Virus record (IMG/VR): IMGVR_UViG_3300027668_000008
Coordinates: 242,715 to 306,714 of that record
DNA from: a virus
Length of the DNA: 64,000 nucleotides
Strand: one strand, 5' to 3'
The notes under the pieces are model-generated. The model was not told the DNA's origin. It worked only from the letters and a program-made list of their open reading frames with translations, and did not search any database. Positions 28,801 to 34,793 of this stretch are shown here, one piece after another; the first letter of the stretch is position 1; each line of letters opens with the position of its first letter. Position numbers and translations under genes: made by a program.

Positions 28801-29340
28801 CAGTTTAGTGAAAATATTATTAAACAAAGAGTTTCTTGGAAGGTATGGCAAGACATACTTGGACAAGTAAGATACTACAGATTGTGCGAAGACAATACAA
28901 CTTCATTAGCAATCGATTTAGCAAAAACAGATAAAGTTATTAATGTAGTAGACGGTAGCAAACTGGCAACACCAAACTTAAATGCTAATATTCCAGGCGT
29001 TATTTGGGTAGGTGGAGAACGTATTGTTTACTGGGAAATTGATGGAAACACTTTAAAGAATATCCACAGAGGTACAATGGGTACTGCGAGAGCATATAAA
29101 CACTATATCACAGACCAAGTAATTGACGGCAGTGAACGTCAAGAGATACTGGATGCACATAATAAGGTATGGTACACATATGGTGATACTAACACGATAC
29201 AGGATCAAACGTCTAATCAGGCTAAGTTCTTGAACGAATGCCAGGGTACAGCACCACTTGTAGCAGTAACTTTTGACCAAAGTGGAAGATATGTAGCATC
29301 TGGGTACGTTGATGAAAACTTCGTTCAAATTAACGAATAA
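16804..29340 (+). CDS. Giant 4178-residue baseplate/fibre protein (gp7 position) with FG-GAP propeller
   Basis: A single uninterrupted frame of 4178 residues, the largest gene in the window. The first 140 residues (FLPKWLQTDKNKKFLHSTLDQ and on) match the start of giant marine-phage proteins found after gp6, where T4 has gp7. Residues about 2135-2670 contain seven or so FG-GAP/integrin-type blades, with repeated VGAP and FAGAP turns (for example LVAGAPG, IIIGAPAEN, LFAGAPG, LVVGAPK), suggesting a beta-propeller. Residues about 3310-3390 hold Gly-Ser-Gly-Tyr repeats, and the final 700 residues hold several DG(S/T)xxxF fibre-type beta modules. An extended wedge-bound fibre or receptor-binding scaffold is likely; the precise role is inference. 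Confidence 0.75.
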   Translation: MAKRKTSTFLPKWLQTDKNKKFLHSTLDQLLNSKSLERVDGYVGRRFGPSYSIQDPYLSTVGQFRNSYQLEPSIVYKNIDGEVQTLITYDDLLNGIKDNGGRNTKHSRLFEQEYYNWEGFVDYDKLINFGEYYWLPAGPGTANISASEVPTTQDFTVKSNATNYTLTPTYGVTKNPTIYLVRGGSYTFAVDQTNPLWIQTELGTTGKSAISFNRSTRDVYGVTNNGTSDGTITFSIPRSTDQEFFTKTVTNVANVDLRCTKYTYESLNGASEETVRLAGGVDGQLYIENKTIIFNAPTTSSTAWPSTYSDDDKFQVFRILVSGGVISLQGVTSIATNNKVQVQEGSLYSTMEFYRTSDGTSLTQVPAVTAPLSTFYYVDANDSSKYGEIKILDATTKIIDVTTDIIGKKNYTAPNGVVLTNGMHIQTDTTVSPVAYQNTKYIVDGVGDGIILIPQTDHVAYELKTSTTKDYIISGRGSADKNAWARNNNWYHKDVIMTTAKYNKENAVIDQNNRAKRPIIEFKRNLAMFNSGNTNAGGVDLIDTTITDALSNINNGPTFSIDGTTVTNGMKVIFTADTDVEVRNKIYTVEIVDFQEDSINEVRLVPSTTNIISNDQVVAKNGVTRKGKTYWFDGDIWTLAQQKTFVNQAPLFDVFDSNGKSYGASTTYKSSNFVGSKLFAYGLGTGSTLDTELGFALKYKNFSNIGDIVFDNNYSTDTFTHTLTTGSVSKDVSTGFAKLTNSSKTVSYIDGWTKVLNASTQYQVITYIANGTAKQFEIGVAPKIGTLPGNIVFTGSTEIKTGWEYKLKDGRHVIEFTTAPTLQTQLTLKVLSDDATEFGYYEVPTNLSNNAFNKNFTDITLGQVRNHVSEIIKTVTDFTGVYPGTSNLRDVGSVGKFAGNILHHSSGLVLPGLFLQEDHLNITSAIKYSSSEYTKFKQKFASAAETLDLDFSDIPTDVDKILASINNTKSSVFAFYTSDMVGHGTNKKNYTYTVIDNRIKSYQMGTIFNPTANTSRSVLVYINGVQAVLGKDYTFNATRPAIEMVNEPALNTIIKIVDYTSTVGNYIPTTPSKMGMYPKYEPIKFTDGTYATDQVMIQGHDGSLTKAYGNVLDDVILELEKRIYNNIKATYKPDVFDVNSVVPGKWRDTGYSRTEHQVVLSRHFLQWSIKNRIDWSTHTGYDRGNEFTWNYNKMADKITKEILPGGWRSIYKHYYDTDRPHTHPWEMLGITVKPTWWETLYGPAPYTSGNTVLWEDLRDGKIYNPTTKTYTVNATYKRADLLEMIPVSENGALLSPWKSLATGSTVYELNDKWAVGDGGSAQQAWEKSSEYPFALQISNAVMRPGKWFSLTYDTDVVKRTTITNNIVSINTNKQLQRSDFKTPLVDRDIVNGYSFYIANHLIFLGVAPSVLQDVIAKVDINLAVKLSGYTDKKFLKILAEQVSPNAVSENVMIPDEDYDLVVTKTSPIISAPYSGVIVQSTDNGFAIYGYNMNDPVFNVIPSRQSKNINIHEVLTERFIEYKDIEEEVLTVPYGTELSTPQQVFDFLVSYGRYLTSQGYDFDNNSEQLASGVEVANWTMAGKEFGYWAQQQWGTDAVITLSPGANRLTFNREDSMVDSLVNHYNGKSVMNQSFENLTIDKFKTKREDGQFELIPEATVGGIFFANLKTVQYEHTLVLNNTTIFNDVVYQPELGNRQNRLKLVGWRTGDWDGSLTAQGFILNQGKVDLWIQNTDYAKGEIIKNNDKLYTASESHTSGLLFEYEKWTPTDSFKLGLLPNWDTLGGSFETFYDTDTVNLEGDQDRFGKSLIGYQSRDYLQNLGLDDTSQVKFYQGMIKEKGTSNAINKLLRAKLDNTTSDINMYEEWAVRVGEYGGLDINKRVEMNLVGDDITGNPTVVHTVNSIEDKIEGVKNLLTTEFHKAPPAIESTWVPTNDVVGLQGEVLPYTGYAKITDADATLFNITQYANLDSNLTSMKIGYHLYVANDDNLDWNFYYLDITKDVVLTAQASDNNTILWTTKEHHSVLKDDILVIKGMGNANGVHRVLRTTGLKSFETNETKADLDATGEVSVLKFRSIRYATSTDLLGYTPANGWKLNDKVFIDKISNAGWSVFQKSNEFKNTRNLIPNNYAYVDGKMGTSIAVNETKALGVFGYPDYGTYGAFVAYIPNTEGSLAEAKVIAPPQDNRFAGFGHSIDIINEDFAVASKTSVGCPEGNIHIYNQDGATYNVIFAWSPPSITGTSDLNVKFSDDGNTLVAGAPGISKVYVFNKTTNTSVLTTTDTFTGDNSTVAFTTALAQDDSVVSVAGVVKIQHEDYTLAGTTLTFVNAPATDAEILVKSGPQWTLKATITGTASTEFGFALDVDNTGSNIIIGAPAENTTYTNEGAVYVYSKYSTTGYAQTQKFTTTLANVDGRYGESVACSKDFTKLFAGAPGCNRFERASGLVTKHGLLSTPTSSHTGPEHTTTTTGSISINGTTVNISGITVDAIATQITNANITNITASATSNRLTIKSSDKVNQLIIVNISGNAFSDVIGDQFGSVQNIVQNAKTDGQEFGKTIAINTTGTLLVVGAPKSMYNATMSFDTTGTNFDSSSTLFEDATSRGGNVYSYQELDSSYIQTQKFTNNNIDADDQFGTAIQVLDSNDIFIGMPNDDKSGSVTNTGRVVNYSSSENVFTIHEKEDALVDTTKINRVFSYDKIKNEVINYYDWIDPIKGKISGVADENIDYKTLWDPSTYASENATTWGPDQVGKVWWDLSTVKYVYAEQGDWAYRSAFWGSVFPGSSIDVYQWIESDKLPSAYDGTGRVYNTALYTTVSKIQGTVVKNRYFYWVKGVLDIAENKTKSIKDVTDILIDPQTFGLKYVAFTGKSDVALFNFASDIKNSGTILVVDYDKTKNDKIIHNEWVLLKENVADATLPQNFKRKLLDSLVGADSQGNAVPDNSLNASEKYGIQFRPRQSLFINRMAALKEFLTTVNTVMQKQTVALTRDISDLLLKDPEPKLATGDWNQKVANNTELGFVRVKEKQTGYKVLVSIDSTVQNRWAIYTLKADNTWVLDKLQGYDVSNYWTYSDWYATNFNAKTYIDYSVALKKDLVDIVPLTGQTVKIENGGNWELLYWSGTEYTTVGIKNATIQINEGIWNYQSTRYGFSTEVYDFQLFDQEPQIETRKIVETILNKILIGDLSLASNQTVFAMIYFILDEQPFVDWLFKTSFIGVNHKIRALDALPYYRKDNQTYVSDFIAEAKPYRTKIREYILNYNNTDPWTGDVTDFDVSSHYDTELGYYRKPDGNVEGDSDKLSKGFNKPWNDNHTHEIGSISVNNGGSGYNFVPTVTITGGSGSGAKATATVESGVITAINVTNQGTGYITTPNVSIATSTGTTASAYAQLRNLKARSFDTTVKFDRLAYTSNIKEWVANTAFTSGDKITYQGEAYTVNEDFTSSATFTSDSLTVILDETFANAMDRTIAFYMPTDKQPAKELENIFYGIDYPGNRVLGPGFNLNPGMDRAGFDQAPFDNFEIGAEGIPMVSGVADSHISSRFGDSLLGTRPEDIDIVGGKFVDQYNSHAPEEFIPGRVFDSLDMEIYQTPTSEFGGTDGLSPRIDVIKHTADGTKTRFSFLTSDGKHNVNLLVYTSQTGKVQPDEYALDFATFEIVFTSAPANGDIIDIISMGNSGENMILDYILIGDGVDAKYNLPISASIAQQALVLVNGVKKANQINNVNLRAELEFTGGYKPAVGDHIHIFVFNLNPSTRIAYSHIGQEIFTMDGSTRTFTLANEPLYEGPVDAKIYVELAEERLRPAVYTYATGDGTKTNFALTENADIDHASISQSDVTVFSNGAGVVSGWTLVDNAGVKEVQFSVAPLSGYKLAFGDTTNAEYTVSSTQITLASGLTITSGIKLNVTTFSSHNVLDMTSQTFKGATASAVVLASGYDSSPFDGSVAFDTPTTQIINTPTYTLYRTPTNANYLWVSKNGIRLSVGQDFEIENGQLKLIATIAETDIIVISQFSENIIKQRVSWKVWQDILGQVRYYRLCEDNTTSLAIDLAKTDKVINVVDGSKLATPNLNANIPGVIWVGGERIVYWEIDGNTLKNIHRGTMGTARAYKHYITDQVIDGSERQEILDAHNKVWYTYGDTNTIQDQTSNQAKFLNECQGTAPLVAVTFDQSGRYVASGYVDENFVQINE

Positions 29341-29343
29341 ATA
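29335..29343 (+). promoter_or_regulatory. Late promoter before first fibre gene
   Basis: GAATAAATA followed by AACATA. It straddles the stop codon of the giant gene and ends 28 bases before the fibre ATG. The leader contains AAGTAGGA, a plausible ribosome binding site. Confidence 0.65.
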
Positions 29344-29371
29344 AACATATAAGTAGGATAACAGAAACAAA

Positions 29372-31549
29372 ATGGCAATAAAACTTCGTAGCAATAAAGC
29401 ACTACCACTAACCTTTACAGAGTTGGATGGTAACTTTACGGATCTTGATTCGAGACTGACTACTGTAGAGACGACAAACGTTACTGCGGTTAATGGGTTA
29501 TCTGGTAATATAACTATAACAACTAGTAATATTGCAGAAGGTACACACTTATATTATACTGATGCACGTTTTGATACACGACTTACTGCAAAGACAACTG
29601 ACAACTTAACTGAAGGAAGTACTAACTTGTACTTCTCAAATTCATTAGTTGATACTAGACTTGCTACAAAGTCAATTGATGCATTAACAGACGTTGACAC
29701 AACTACTGTGGCACCGACATCTTCTCAAGTATTAACTTGGGACGGATCACGATGGAAGCCAGCAACTCCTCCAGGAGCAAGTGGTGGAGAAGCAAACACA
29801 GTTTCAAATATTGGAACTGGTAAAAACTTATTCAAACAGAAGGTTGGTATTGACTTAGAGTTTAATACAATACGTTCTACAGATACTATTATTGGTATTT
29901 CACAAAACACAGGTAACAACACAGTTGACGTAGTATTTTTACCAACTAGTGATGTAAGTGTTAATACACAAAAAATTACAAACGTTGTTGATCCTACTGC
30001 GGCTCAACACGCGGCTACTAAAGCCTATGTTGATTCAGCAACAGCAGGTATTGTTACTACACAAGCAATCGCCGGCGACACTGGAACTGACAATGTTACA
30101 TTAGGCACTGACACTTTAACGTTTACTGGAACAGCAAACGAAATTGAAACTGCCGTTACTGATAATGTAGTAACTTTTGGATTACCAAATAATGTTACTA
30201 TTGGATCAAACTTAACTTTAACTGGTGCGGCTAACAATGTTAACTGGACAAATGCAAGTAACAGATTATCATTTGATGATAGTGCTCAAGCAACATTTGG
30301 TAATGCACAAGATTTATTAATTCAGCACAATGGCACACATAGTTTTATTACACACAGTGGAACAGGCAGTTTAAGAGTTCAAGCAAATACATTAACATTA
30401 GAAAATGGCACAGGCAACAATTACTTAAAAACTTACAACGGCGCACAAATTGAATTGTATCATAATGCAATTAAGAAATTTGAAACAACAGCAACAGGTG
30501 TAAAAACTGTTGGTGGAATTAATGTTAATAGTGCATACACGTTACCAACAGCAGACGGTACAGCAGGACAAGTTTTAGTAACAGACGGAGCAGGTGCAAT
30601 TACTTTCGCTACTGATTCGACAACATTATCAGGCTTAGGCATATCTGCTTCTACTACAGAAGTTAATTACACAACAGGTGTAACAAGTGCAATACAAACA
30701 CAACTTACAGCATTATCAACTAGTAAACTTGCATTAGCAGGTGGTACAATGACTGGTGCTATTGCAATGGGTACTAGCAAAATTACAGGCTTAGGTGATC
30801 CAACTGCGGCACAAGATAGTGCAACTAAAAGTTATGTTGATGCACAAGTTTCAGGACTTAGCACAACTTTAACAGTTAGTGATGGTTCAACAACAGACAC
30901 AGTTACAGTTGGAACAGATACATTAGCATTTGTAGGCGGTACAAATATTAGTACTAATACAACTGATAATACAATTACTATGGCAGTTACAGGCACAGTA
31001 GCCAATAGTACAAATGCCGTAAATGCAACAAAGATAAATATACAAGCAAGTAGTACAAACGCTAATCATTATGTGACATTCGTTAATGCTACTAGTGGAA
31101 ATTTAGATGAATACGTTGATACTAACTTAATGTATAATCCAAATTCAAATATTTTAACTGGTGGTACATTTAGTGGTACTTCAACACAGGCACAATATGC
31201 TGACTTGGCAGAGGTTTATAAACCAAATGCTATATTGTTACCTGGAACTGTAGTTGTAGTTGGCGGCGATGAAGAAGTTAGAAAATATCAACCAGGCGAT
31301 GATTATATCGCAGGGGTCATTTCAACTGCTCCGGCATATTTAATGAACAAAGATGCAGATGGTCAACCAGTTGCATTAATAGGTCGTGTACCTTGTATTT
31401 GTTCAGGAACAGTTACTAAAGGCAGTCCAGTACTTGCGATTGCAGATGGCAAAGTAAGTATGAATGGATCAGGACCTGTAGTTGGTATTGCATTAGAGAG
31501 TAGTACAGACAATGGTGATTCGTTAGTAGAAATTATGTTGAAAATATAA
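29372..31549 (+). CDS. Tail fibre protein with shared C-terminal maturation-like domain
   Basis: A 725-residue fibre. The N-terminus (KLRSNKALPLTFTELDGNF) and repeated YYTDARFDTRL / LYFSNSLVDTRL motifs are typical of trimeric phage fibres, followed by KAYVDS/KSYVDAQ beta-prism repeats. The last 115 residues begin AQYADLAEVYKPN and continue through IAGVISTAPAYLMN, RVPCICSGTVTKG and VGIALESS. The same domain ends the fibre at 32267-33739. Its layout recalls the Peptidase_G2 intramolecular chaperone domain of phage appendages, which helps trimerisation and may self-cleave. Receptor binding is the expected role. Confidence 0.8.
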   Translation: MAIKLRSNKALPLTFTELDGNFTDLDSRLTTVETTNVTAVNGLSGNITITTSNIAEGTHLYYTDARFDTRLTAKTTDNLTEGSTNLYFSNSLVDTRLATKSIDALTDVDTTTVAPTSSQVLTWDGSRWKPATPPGASGGEANTVSNIGTGKNLFKQKVGIDLEFNTIRSTDTIIGISQNTGNNTVDVVFLPTSDVSVNTQKITNVVDPTAAQHAATKAYVDSATAGIVTTQAIAGDTGTDNVTLGTDTLTFTGTANEIETAVTDNVVTFGLPNNVTIGSNLTLTGAANNVNWTNASNRLSFDDSAQATFGNAQDLLIQHNGTHSFITHSGTGSLRVQANTLTLENGTGNNYLKTYNGAQIELYHNAIKKFETTATGVKTVGGINVNSAYTLPTADGTAGQVLVTDGAGAITFATDSTTLSGLGISASTTEVNYTTGVTSAIQTQLTALSTSKLALAGGTMTGAIAMGTSKITGLGDPTAAQDSATKSYVDAQVSGLSTTLTVSDGSTTDTVTVGTDTLAFVGGTNISTNTTDNTITMAVTGTVANSTNAVNATKINIQASSTNANHYVTFVNATSGNLDEYVDTNLMYNPNSNILTGGTFSGTSTQAQYADLAEVYKPNAILLPGTVVVVGGDEEVRKYQPGDDYIAGVISTAPAYLMNKDADGQPVALIGRVPCICSGTVTKGSPVLAIADGKVSMNGSGPVVGIALESSTDNGDSLVEIMLKI

Positions 31550-31550
31550 T

Positions 31551-32213
31551 ATGACAAAAGATATAAAAAACAAAAAAGAAAATGAGAGTAAACAAATGAA
31601 TAAACCAGATGAAAATAGTGGAGTTCAAGTACAAGGACATATTAAAATCTTTGATCCTGAATCAGGTGAAGTATTTGTAAACAAACGTAACGCCATTCAT
31701 TATGAAAATATGAGTGAAGCATTAGCAATGAGTTTAGCGAATAAAACTAACGGTTTTGTTCACGAAATGCATTTTGGTAATGGCGGTACTAGTGTAGATC
31801 CAACAGGAGTTATAACTTATTTGCCAGCAAACAATACTGGACAAAGTGCAAATTTATATAACCCAACTTATTACAAAGTTGTGGACGATACTAGTAGTTT
31901 AAACACAGATCCAGTTAGAAACAAAATTCAAGTAAGCCATACAAGTAGTTTGGTTTACACTGATATCGTTGTAAGTTGCCTACTAGATTATGGTGAACCT
32001 AGTGGACAAGCCGCTTTCGACAACGCAAGTAACTTTGAAAGCACATATGTATTCGACGAATTAGGACTTAAATCGTGGAATGGAACAGTGGGTACGGGTA
32101 ATTTATTAACCCATGTAGTATTCCACCCAGTACAGAAGTCGTTAAACAGGTTGATTCAAATTGATTATACAGTTAGAATCCAGACTTTAACCAACCTAAG
32201 CACTATTAGTTAA
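31551..32213 (+). CDS. Fibre-associated structural protein, unknown function
   Basis: A 220-residue protein of a type common between fibre genes in marine T4-like phages. The diagnostic region is VQGHIKIFDPESGEVFVNKRNAIHYENM at residues 26-53, followed by MHFGNGGTSVDPTGVITYLP and a beta-rich remainder. Two starts are possible: ATG at 31551, two bases after the fibre stop with no clear ribosome binding site, or ATG at 31596, which has GAGAGTAAAC in front and removes a highly charged 15-residue extension. I favour the second but list the longer form. No enzymatic motif is seen. Confidence 0.65.
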   Translation: MTKDIKNKKENESKQMNKPDENSGVQVQGHIKIFDPESGEVFVNKRNAIHYENMSEALAMSLANKTNGFVHEMHFGNGGTSVDPTGVITYLPANNTGQSANLYNPTYYKVVDDTSSLNTDPVRNKIQVSHTSSLVYTDIVVSCLLDYGEPSGQAAFDNASNFESTYVFDELGLKSWNGTVGTGNLLTHVVFHPVQKSLNRLIQIDYTVRIQTLTNLSTIS

Positions 32214-32234
32214 TATGTGGATATATTAAAAATT

Positions 32235-32243
32235 GAATAAATA
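32235..32243 (+). promoter_or_regulatory. Late promoter before second fibre gene
   Basis: GAATAAATA followed by CAAT, 23 bases before the fibre ATG, with a TTGGAGC ribosome binding site in between. It is identical over nine bases to the elements before gp6 and the first fibre. Confidence 0.7.
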
Positions 32244-32266
32244 CAATAAATTGGAGCAAAGATAAA

Positions 32267-33739
32267 ATGGCCTATACAATTAATAAAACAAGCGGAACAG
32301 TACTTGCCAGCGTGGCTGACGGTACTATTGACGGCTCAACTGCTGATTTAACGCTTATTGGAAAAAATTACAGTGGCTACGGAGATGCTTTAAACGAGAA
32401 CTTCGTTAAACTGTTAGAGAACTTTTCAAACACAACTGCTCCTAGTTCACCGCTGGCAGGTCAACTTTGGTGGGATTCAACAAACAACTTATTAAAAGTC
32501 TACACAGGTAGTACTTTTAAAACTGTTTCAAGTTCTACTGCAAGTGCGTCTGCTCCGGCGTCAGGTGTAGTAGGAGATTTATGGTGGGACACTGGCAACA
32601 GTCAGTTAAAAATTTACAATGGTGCAAGTTGGACTTTAGTCGGACCTGCATTTAGTTCAGGTGCTGGACAAAGTGGACCAGTAATTGAAAGCATTAATGA
32701 CAGCGGTGGAGATGCACATATTATCGTAAAGATAATGATAGCAGATTCTATCGTAGCAATAGTAAATAAGGACACGGCATTTACGCCAAGTCCAAGTATT
32801 GCAGGATTTACAAGTATTGCGCCAGGATATAACCTGAGCACAGGTGTAGCAAATAATAAAATTAACGGAACAGCAACAGATTCAGATGCATTAGGTGGTC
32901 AAGCGGCTACTAGTTATCTACGTTCAGATGCTAATGATACCTCTTCGGGTACATTGGGTATTTTAAACGACAGTGGAATCAGTGTTGGTATTGACAGCGA
33001 TTTAACGTTGACAGTAAGTGGAAATGATGTTACAATTAAAAATATAACTTCCGATGGAGATTTAATTCTCGGTGTTAATGATGGTGGTACGCCTAAAGCG
33101 GCTGTTACTATTGATGGCGCAACAGGAGAAGTTTTATTGTTAGCAGTTCCAACAAGTGCATTAGGAGTTGCAACTAAAGGCTATGTTGACAGTGTCCTAA
33201 GTGGCTCTGGAACATTAGCAAGTGATGGTAGTACTGCATTAGCAGGCGACTTATTACCTGATGCGAATAACACAAGAGATTTAGGTTCTTCAGGAACCAA
33301 ATTTGCACAAGTACACGCAACGACCTTCCACGGAGAAAGTACATCGGCACAGTATGCGGATTTGGCGGAGCGTTTTGCTTCTGATAATTCATATGCCCCA
33401 GGTACAGTTGTCGAACTTGGAGGAGCTCAAGAGATTACACGAGTAAGTGAAGAACGCTCAAGTAAGGTGTTTGGTGTTATCTCAACAAGACCAGCGTACT
33501 TAATGAACGCAGGTGCAGGTGATGAACATACACACCCAGCAGTTGCTATTCAAGGTCGTGTGCCAGTTACTGTAATAGGTACAGTTACAAAAGGCGATAG
33601 ACTAGTAAGTGCAGGAAACGGAATCGCAAGAGCAGGTTCTTCGAGTGAAATTAGTGCGTTTAATACCATTGGTAGAGCACTTGAAAATAAATATACTGAA
33701 GACGAGGGAACTGTAATGGCCTTTGTTAAAGTAAACTAA
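32267..33739 (+). CDS. Second tail fibre protein with shared C-terminal domain
   Basis: A 490-residue fibre-like protein. Near the N-terminus it has two copies of a GxLWWDxxNxxLKVYxGxxW motif (GQLWWDSTNNLLKVYTGSTF and GDLWWDTGNSQLKIYNGASW), common in marine phage fibres. A middle segment has LGVATKGYVDSVL, a beta-prism repeat, then DANNTRDLGSSGTKFAQVHATTFHG, which leads into the C-terminal domain. That domain (AQYADLAERFASD, GVISTRPAYLMN, RVPVTVIGTVTKGD, GRALENKY) is clearly paralogous to the end of the 29372-31549 fibre. It probably also folds as a trimer. Confidence 0.78.
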   Translation: MAYTINKTSGTVLASVADGTIDGSTADLTLIGKNYSGYGDALNENFVKLLENFSNTTAPSSPLAGQLWWDSTNNLLKVYTGSTFKTVSSSTASASAPASGVVGDLWWDTGNSQLKIYNGASWTLVGPAFSSGAGQSGPVIESINDSGGDAHIIVKIMIADSIVAIVNKDTAFTPSPSIAGFTSIAPGYNLSTGVANNKINGTATDSDALGGQAATSYLRSDANDTSSGTLGILNDSGISVGIDSDLTLTVSGNDVTIKNITSDGDLILGVNDGGTPKAAVTIDGATGEVLLLAVPTSALGVATKGYVDSVLSGSGTLASDGSTALAGDLLPDANNTRDLGSSGTKFAQVHATTFHGESTSAQYADLAERFASDNSYAPGTVVELGGAQEITRVSEERSSKVFGVISTRPAYLMNAGAGDEHTHPAVAIQGRVPVTVIGTVTKGDRLVSAGNGIARAGSSSEISAFNTIGRALENKYTEDEGTVMAFVKVN

Positions 33740-33750
33740 TTAACTATAAT
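33723..33750 (+). promoter_or_regulatory. Weak sigma70-like promoter before 33766 gene
   Basis: TTGTTA, a 16-base spacer and TATAAT, ending 15 bases before the start codon and overlapping the end of the fibre gene. The -10 box is perfect and the -35 box poor. The region also has AGGGGAT as ribosome binding site. Confidence 0.35.
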
Positions 33751-33765
33751 TTAGGGGATATATAA

Positions 33766-34683
33766 ATGACATATAGTTCAGGCAATACAATTTTAGCCGC
33801 AGACTACAACTCTTTCGTAAGTACAATTAATACCGTGATCGGTAACAGTGCATCTTATAAAAGTGGTTCAGGCTACGGACAAAGTTCAATTGCAACAGTA
33901 AGTGCGTCAGCAACTATTGGTGCAAGTGAATGGGGAACATTAATGACAGCGGTAACAAACGCCGCAACACACCAGGGAACATCAATTAATATTGGTAGTA
34001 ACCCAAGTACAAGTGATACTATTGAAGCATTAGATGGTTCAACATCAGGTTCAGGAACACTTAATTTAAGTACAGCAGTTTCTAACGTTAGTTCAAATGC
34101 TAACAACGTAGATGCTTCACAACAAACTACAGTAGCAGGCGCGGCAGTTTCATCAAGATCAGGTACATGGGGTAACCCATCCGTTGAAACTATCAACGCA
34201 GAAGTTTATTCACAATTTTCTTCACAGGCGGCTTTAGATGCTTTCTTTAATACTGGTGGAGAAATTCACTTAACTTTCCAACACGCAACTGGATCAAGTG
34301 CTCAAGACGTTGACTGGAGAGCAATTTTCTCTACTAAAGTAGGAACATTGAAATTACAAAAAACTTCAATGGCTCGTACTGGTTCAGGTGGAACTTTTGC
34401 GGCATTTGGTTATACTTCATTAACTAGTTCTTACCAAAACATATTTACTGGTACTAACATTGGTGGCGGCGCATATGCGGCGAACGATATGACAGTAACA
34501 GCAAAATTAGACGAAACTAACCACAGAATATACTTTGTTATTACACTAGTTGACCAAGCAACAGCGGTTGCTCCAAGTAATGCAGATACAGTTCAGGCAG
34601 GAACAGCAGTTTCTATAGGTTATAGAAAGAGTACAGTATATTCTCCGGCTACTCCAACGAACGTACAAGTAGACTCATTTTAA
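33766..34683 (+). CDS. Virion-associated structural protein, unknown role
   Basis: A 305-residue Ser/Thr/Ala-rich protein. It starts MTYSSGNTILAADYNSFV, a pattern seen at the N-terminus of marine phage structural proteins, and ends with a beta-sandwich-like region (GEIHLTFQHATGSSAQDVDW ... RIYFVITLVDQ). No enzyme motif is visible. It is the last gene before the terminator region at 34681-34780, so it closes the tail module. A fibre tip, adhesin or decoration role is plausible but unproven. Confidence 0.65.
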   Translation: MTYSSGNTILAADYNSFVSTINTVIGNSASYKSGSGYGQSSIATVSASATIGASEWGTLMTAVTNAATHQGTSINIGSNPSTSDTIEALDGSTSGSGTLNLSTAVSNVSSNANNVDASQQTTVAGAAVSSRSGTWGNPSVETINAEVYSQFSSQAALDAFFNTGGEIHLTFQHATGSSAQDVDWRAIFSTKVGTLKLQKTSMARTGSGGTFAAFGYTSLTSSYQNIFTGTNIGGGAYAANDMTVTAKLDETNHRIYFVITLVDQATAVAPSNADTVQAGTAVSIGYRKSTVYSPATPTNVQVDSF

Positions 34684-34710
34684 TTATTAGGTAAAAAAAC
34701 TTAATAATTA
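34681..34710. other. AT-only inverted repeat at the end of the tail module
   Basis: TAATTATTA at 34681-34689 is a perfect inverted repeat of TAATAATTA at 34702-34710, with a 12-base loop. The left arm begins with the stop codon of the structural gene. It has no G-C pairs and no following T run, so it is unlikely to terminate alone, but it could stabilise the 3' end of the late message or bind a regulator near the adjacent promoter. Confidence 0.4.
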
Positions 34711-34712
34711 GA

Positions 34713-34741
34713 TTGACATTCGATCCCCTATCATATAAAAT
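34713..34741 (+). promoter_or_regulatory. Sigma70-type promoter opening the accessory region
   Basis: TTGACA (34713-34718), a 17-base spacer and TAAAAT (34736-34741). The expected start, about 34748, falls inside the left arm of the terminator stem (34739-34750). Messages from this promoter would therefore lack most of the stem and should read through, while late messages from upstream would carry the full hairpin. Confidence 0.7.
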
Positions 34742-34780
34742 AGTAGAGTAGTTAGTAAAACAATTACTCTACTATTTTTT
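34739..34780 (+). terminator. Rho-independent terminator after the tail module
   Basis: AATAGTAGAGTA (34739-34750) pairs perfectly with TACTCTACTATT (34765-34776) around a 14-base loop and runs into a T stretch up to 34780. This is the only clear intrinsic terminator found in the window. It lies 14 bases before the ATG of the next gene and overlaps the promoter at 34713-34741. Confidence 0.8.
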
Positions 34781-34793
34781 AATAGGAAACACA

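Noticed and set aside
31551-31595. Lysine/glutamate-rich N-terminal extension of the 31551 gene as a functional domain
   Set aside because: A better ribosome binding site stands before ATG 31596, and the conserved part begins after it. The extension may not be translated.
29372-33739. Peptidase S74 chaperone domain at the fibre C-termini
   Set aside because: The S74 Ser-Lys catalytic dyad context is not visible. The shared domain fits a G2-like or other maturation domain better.
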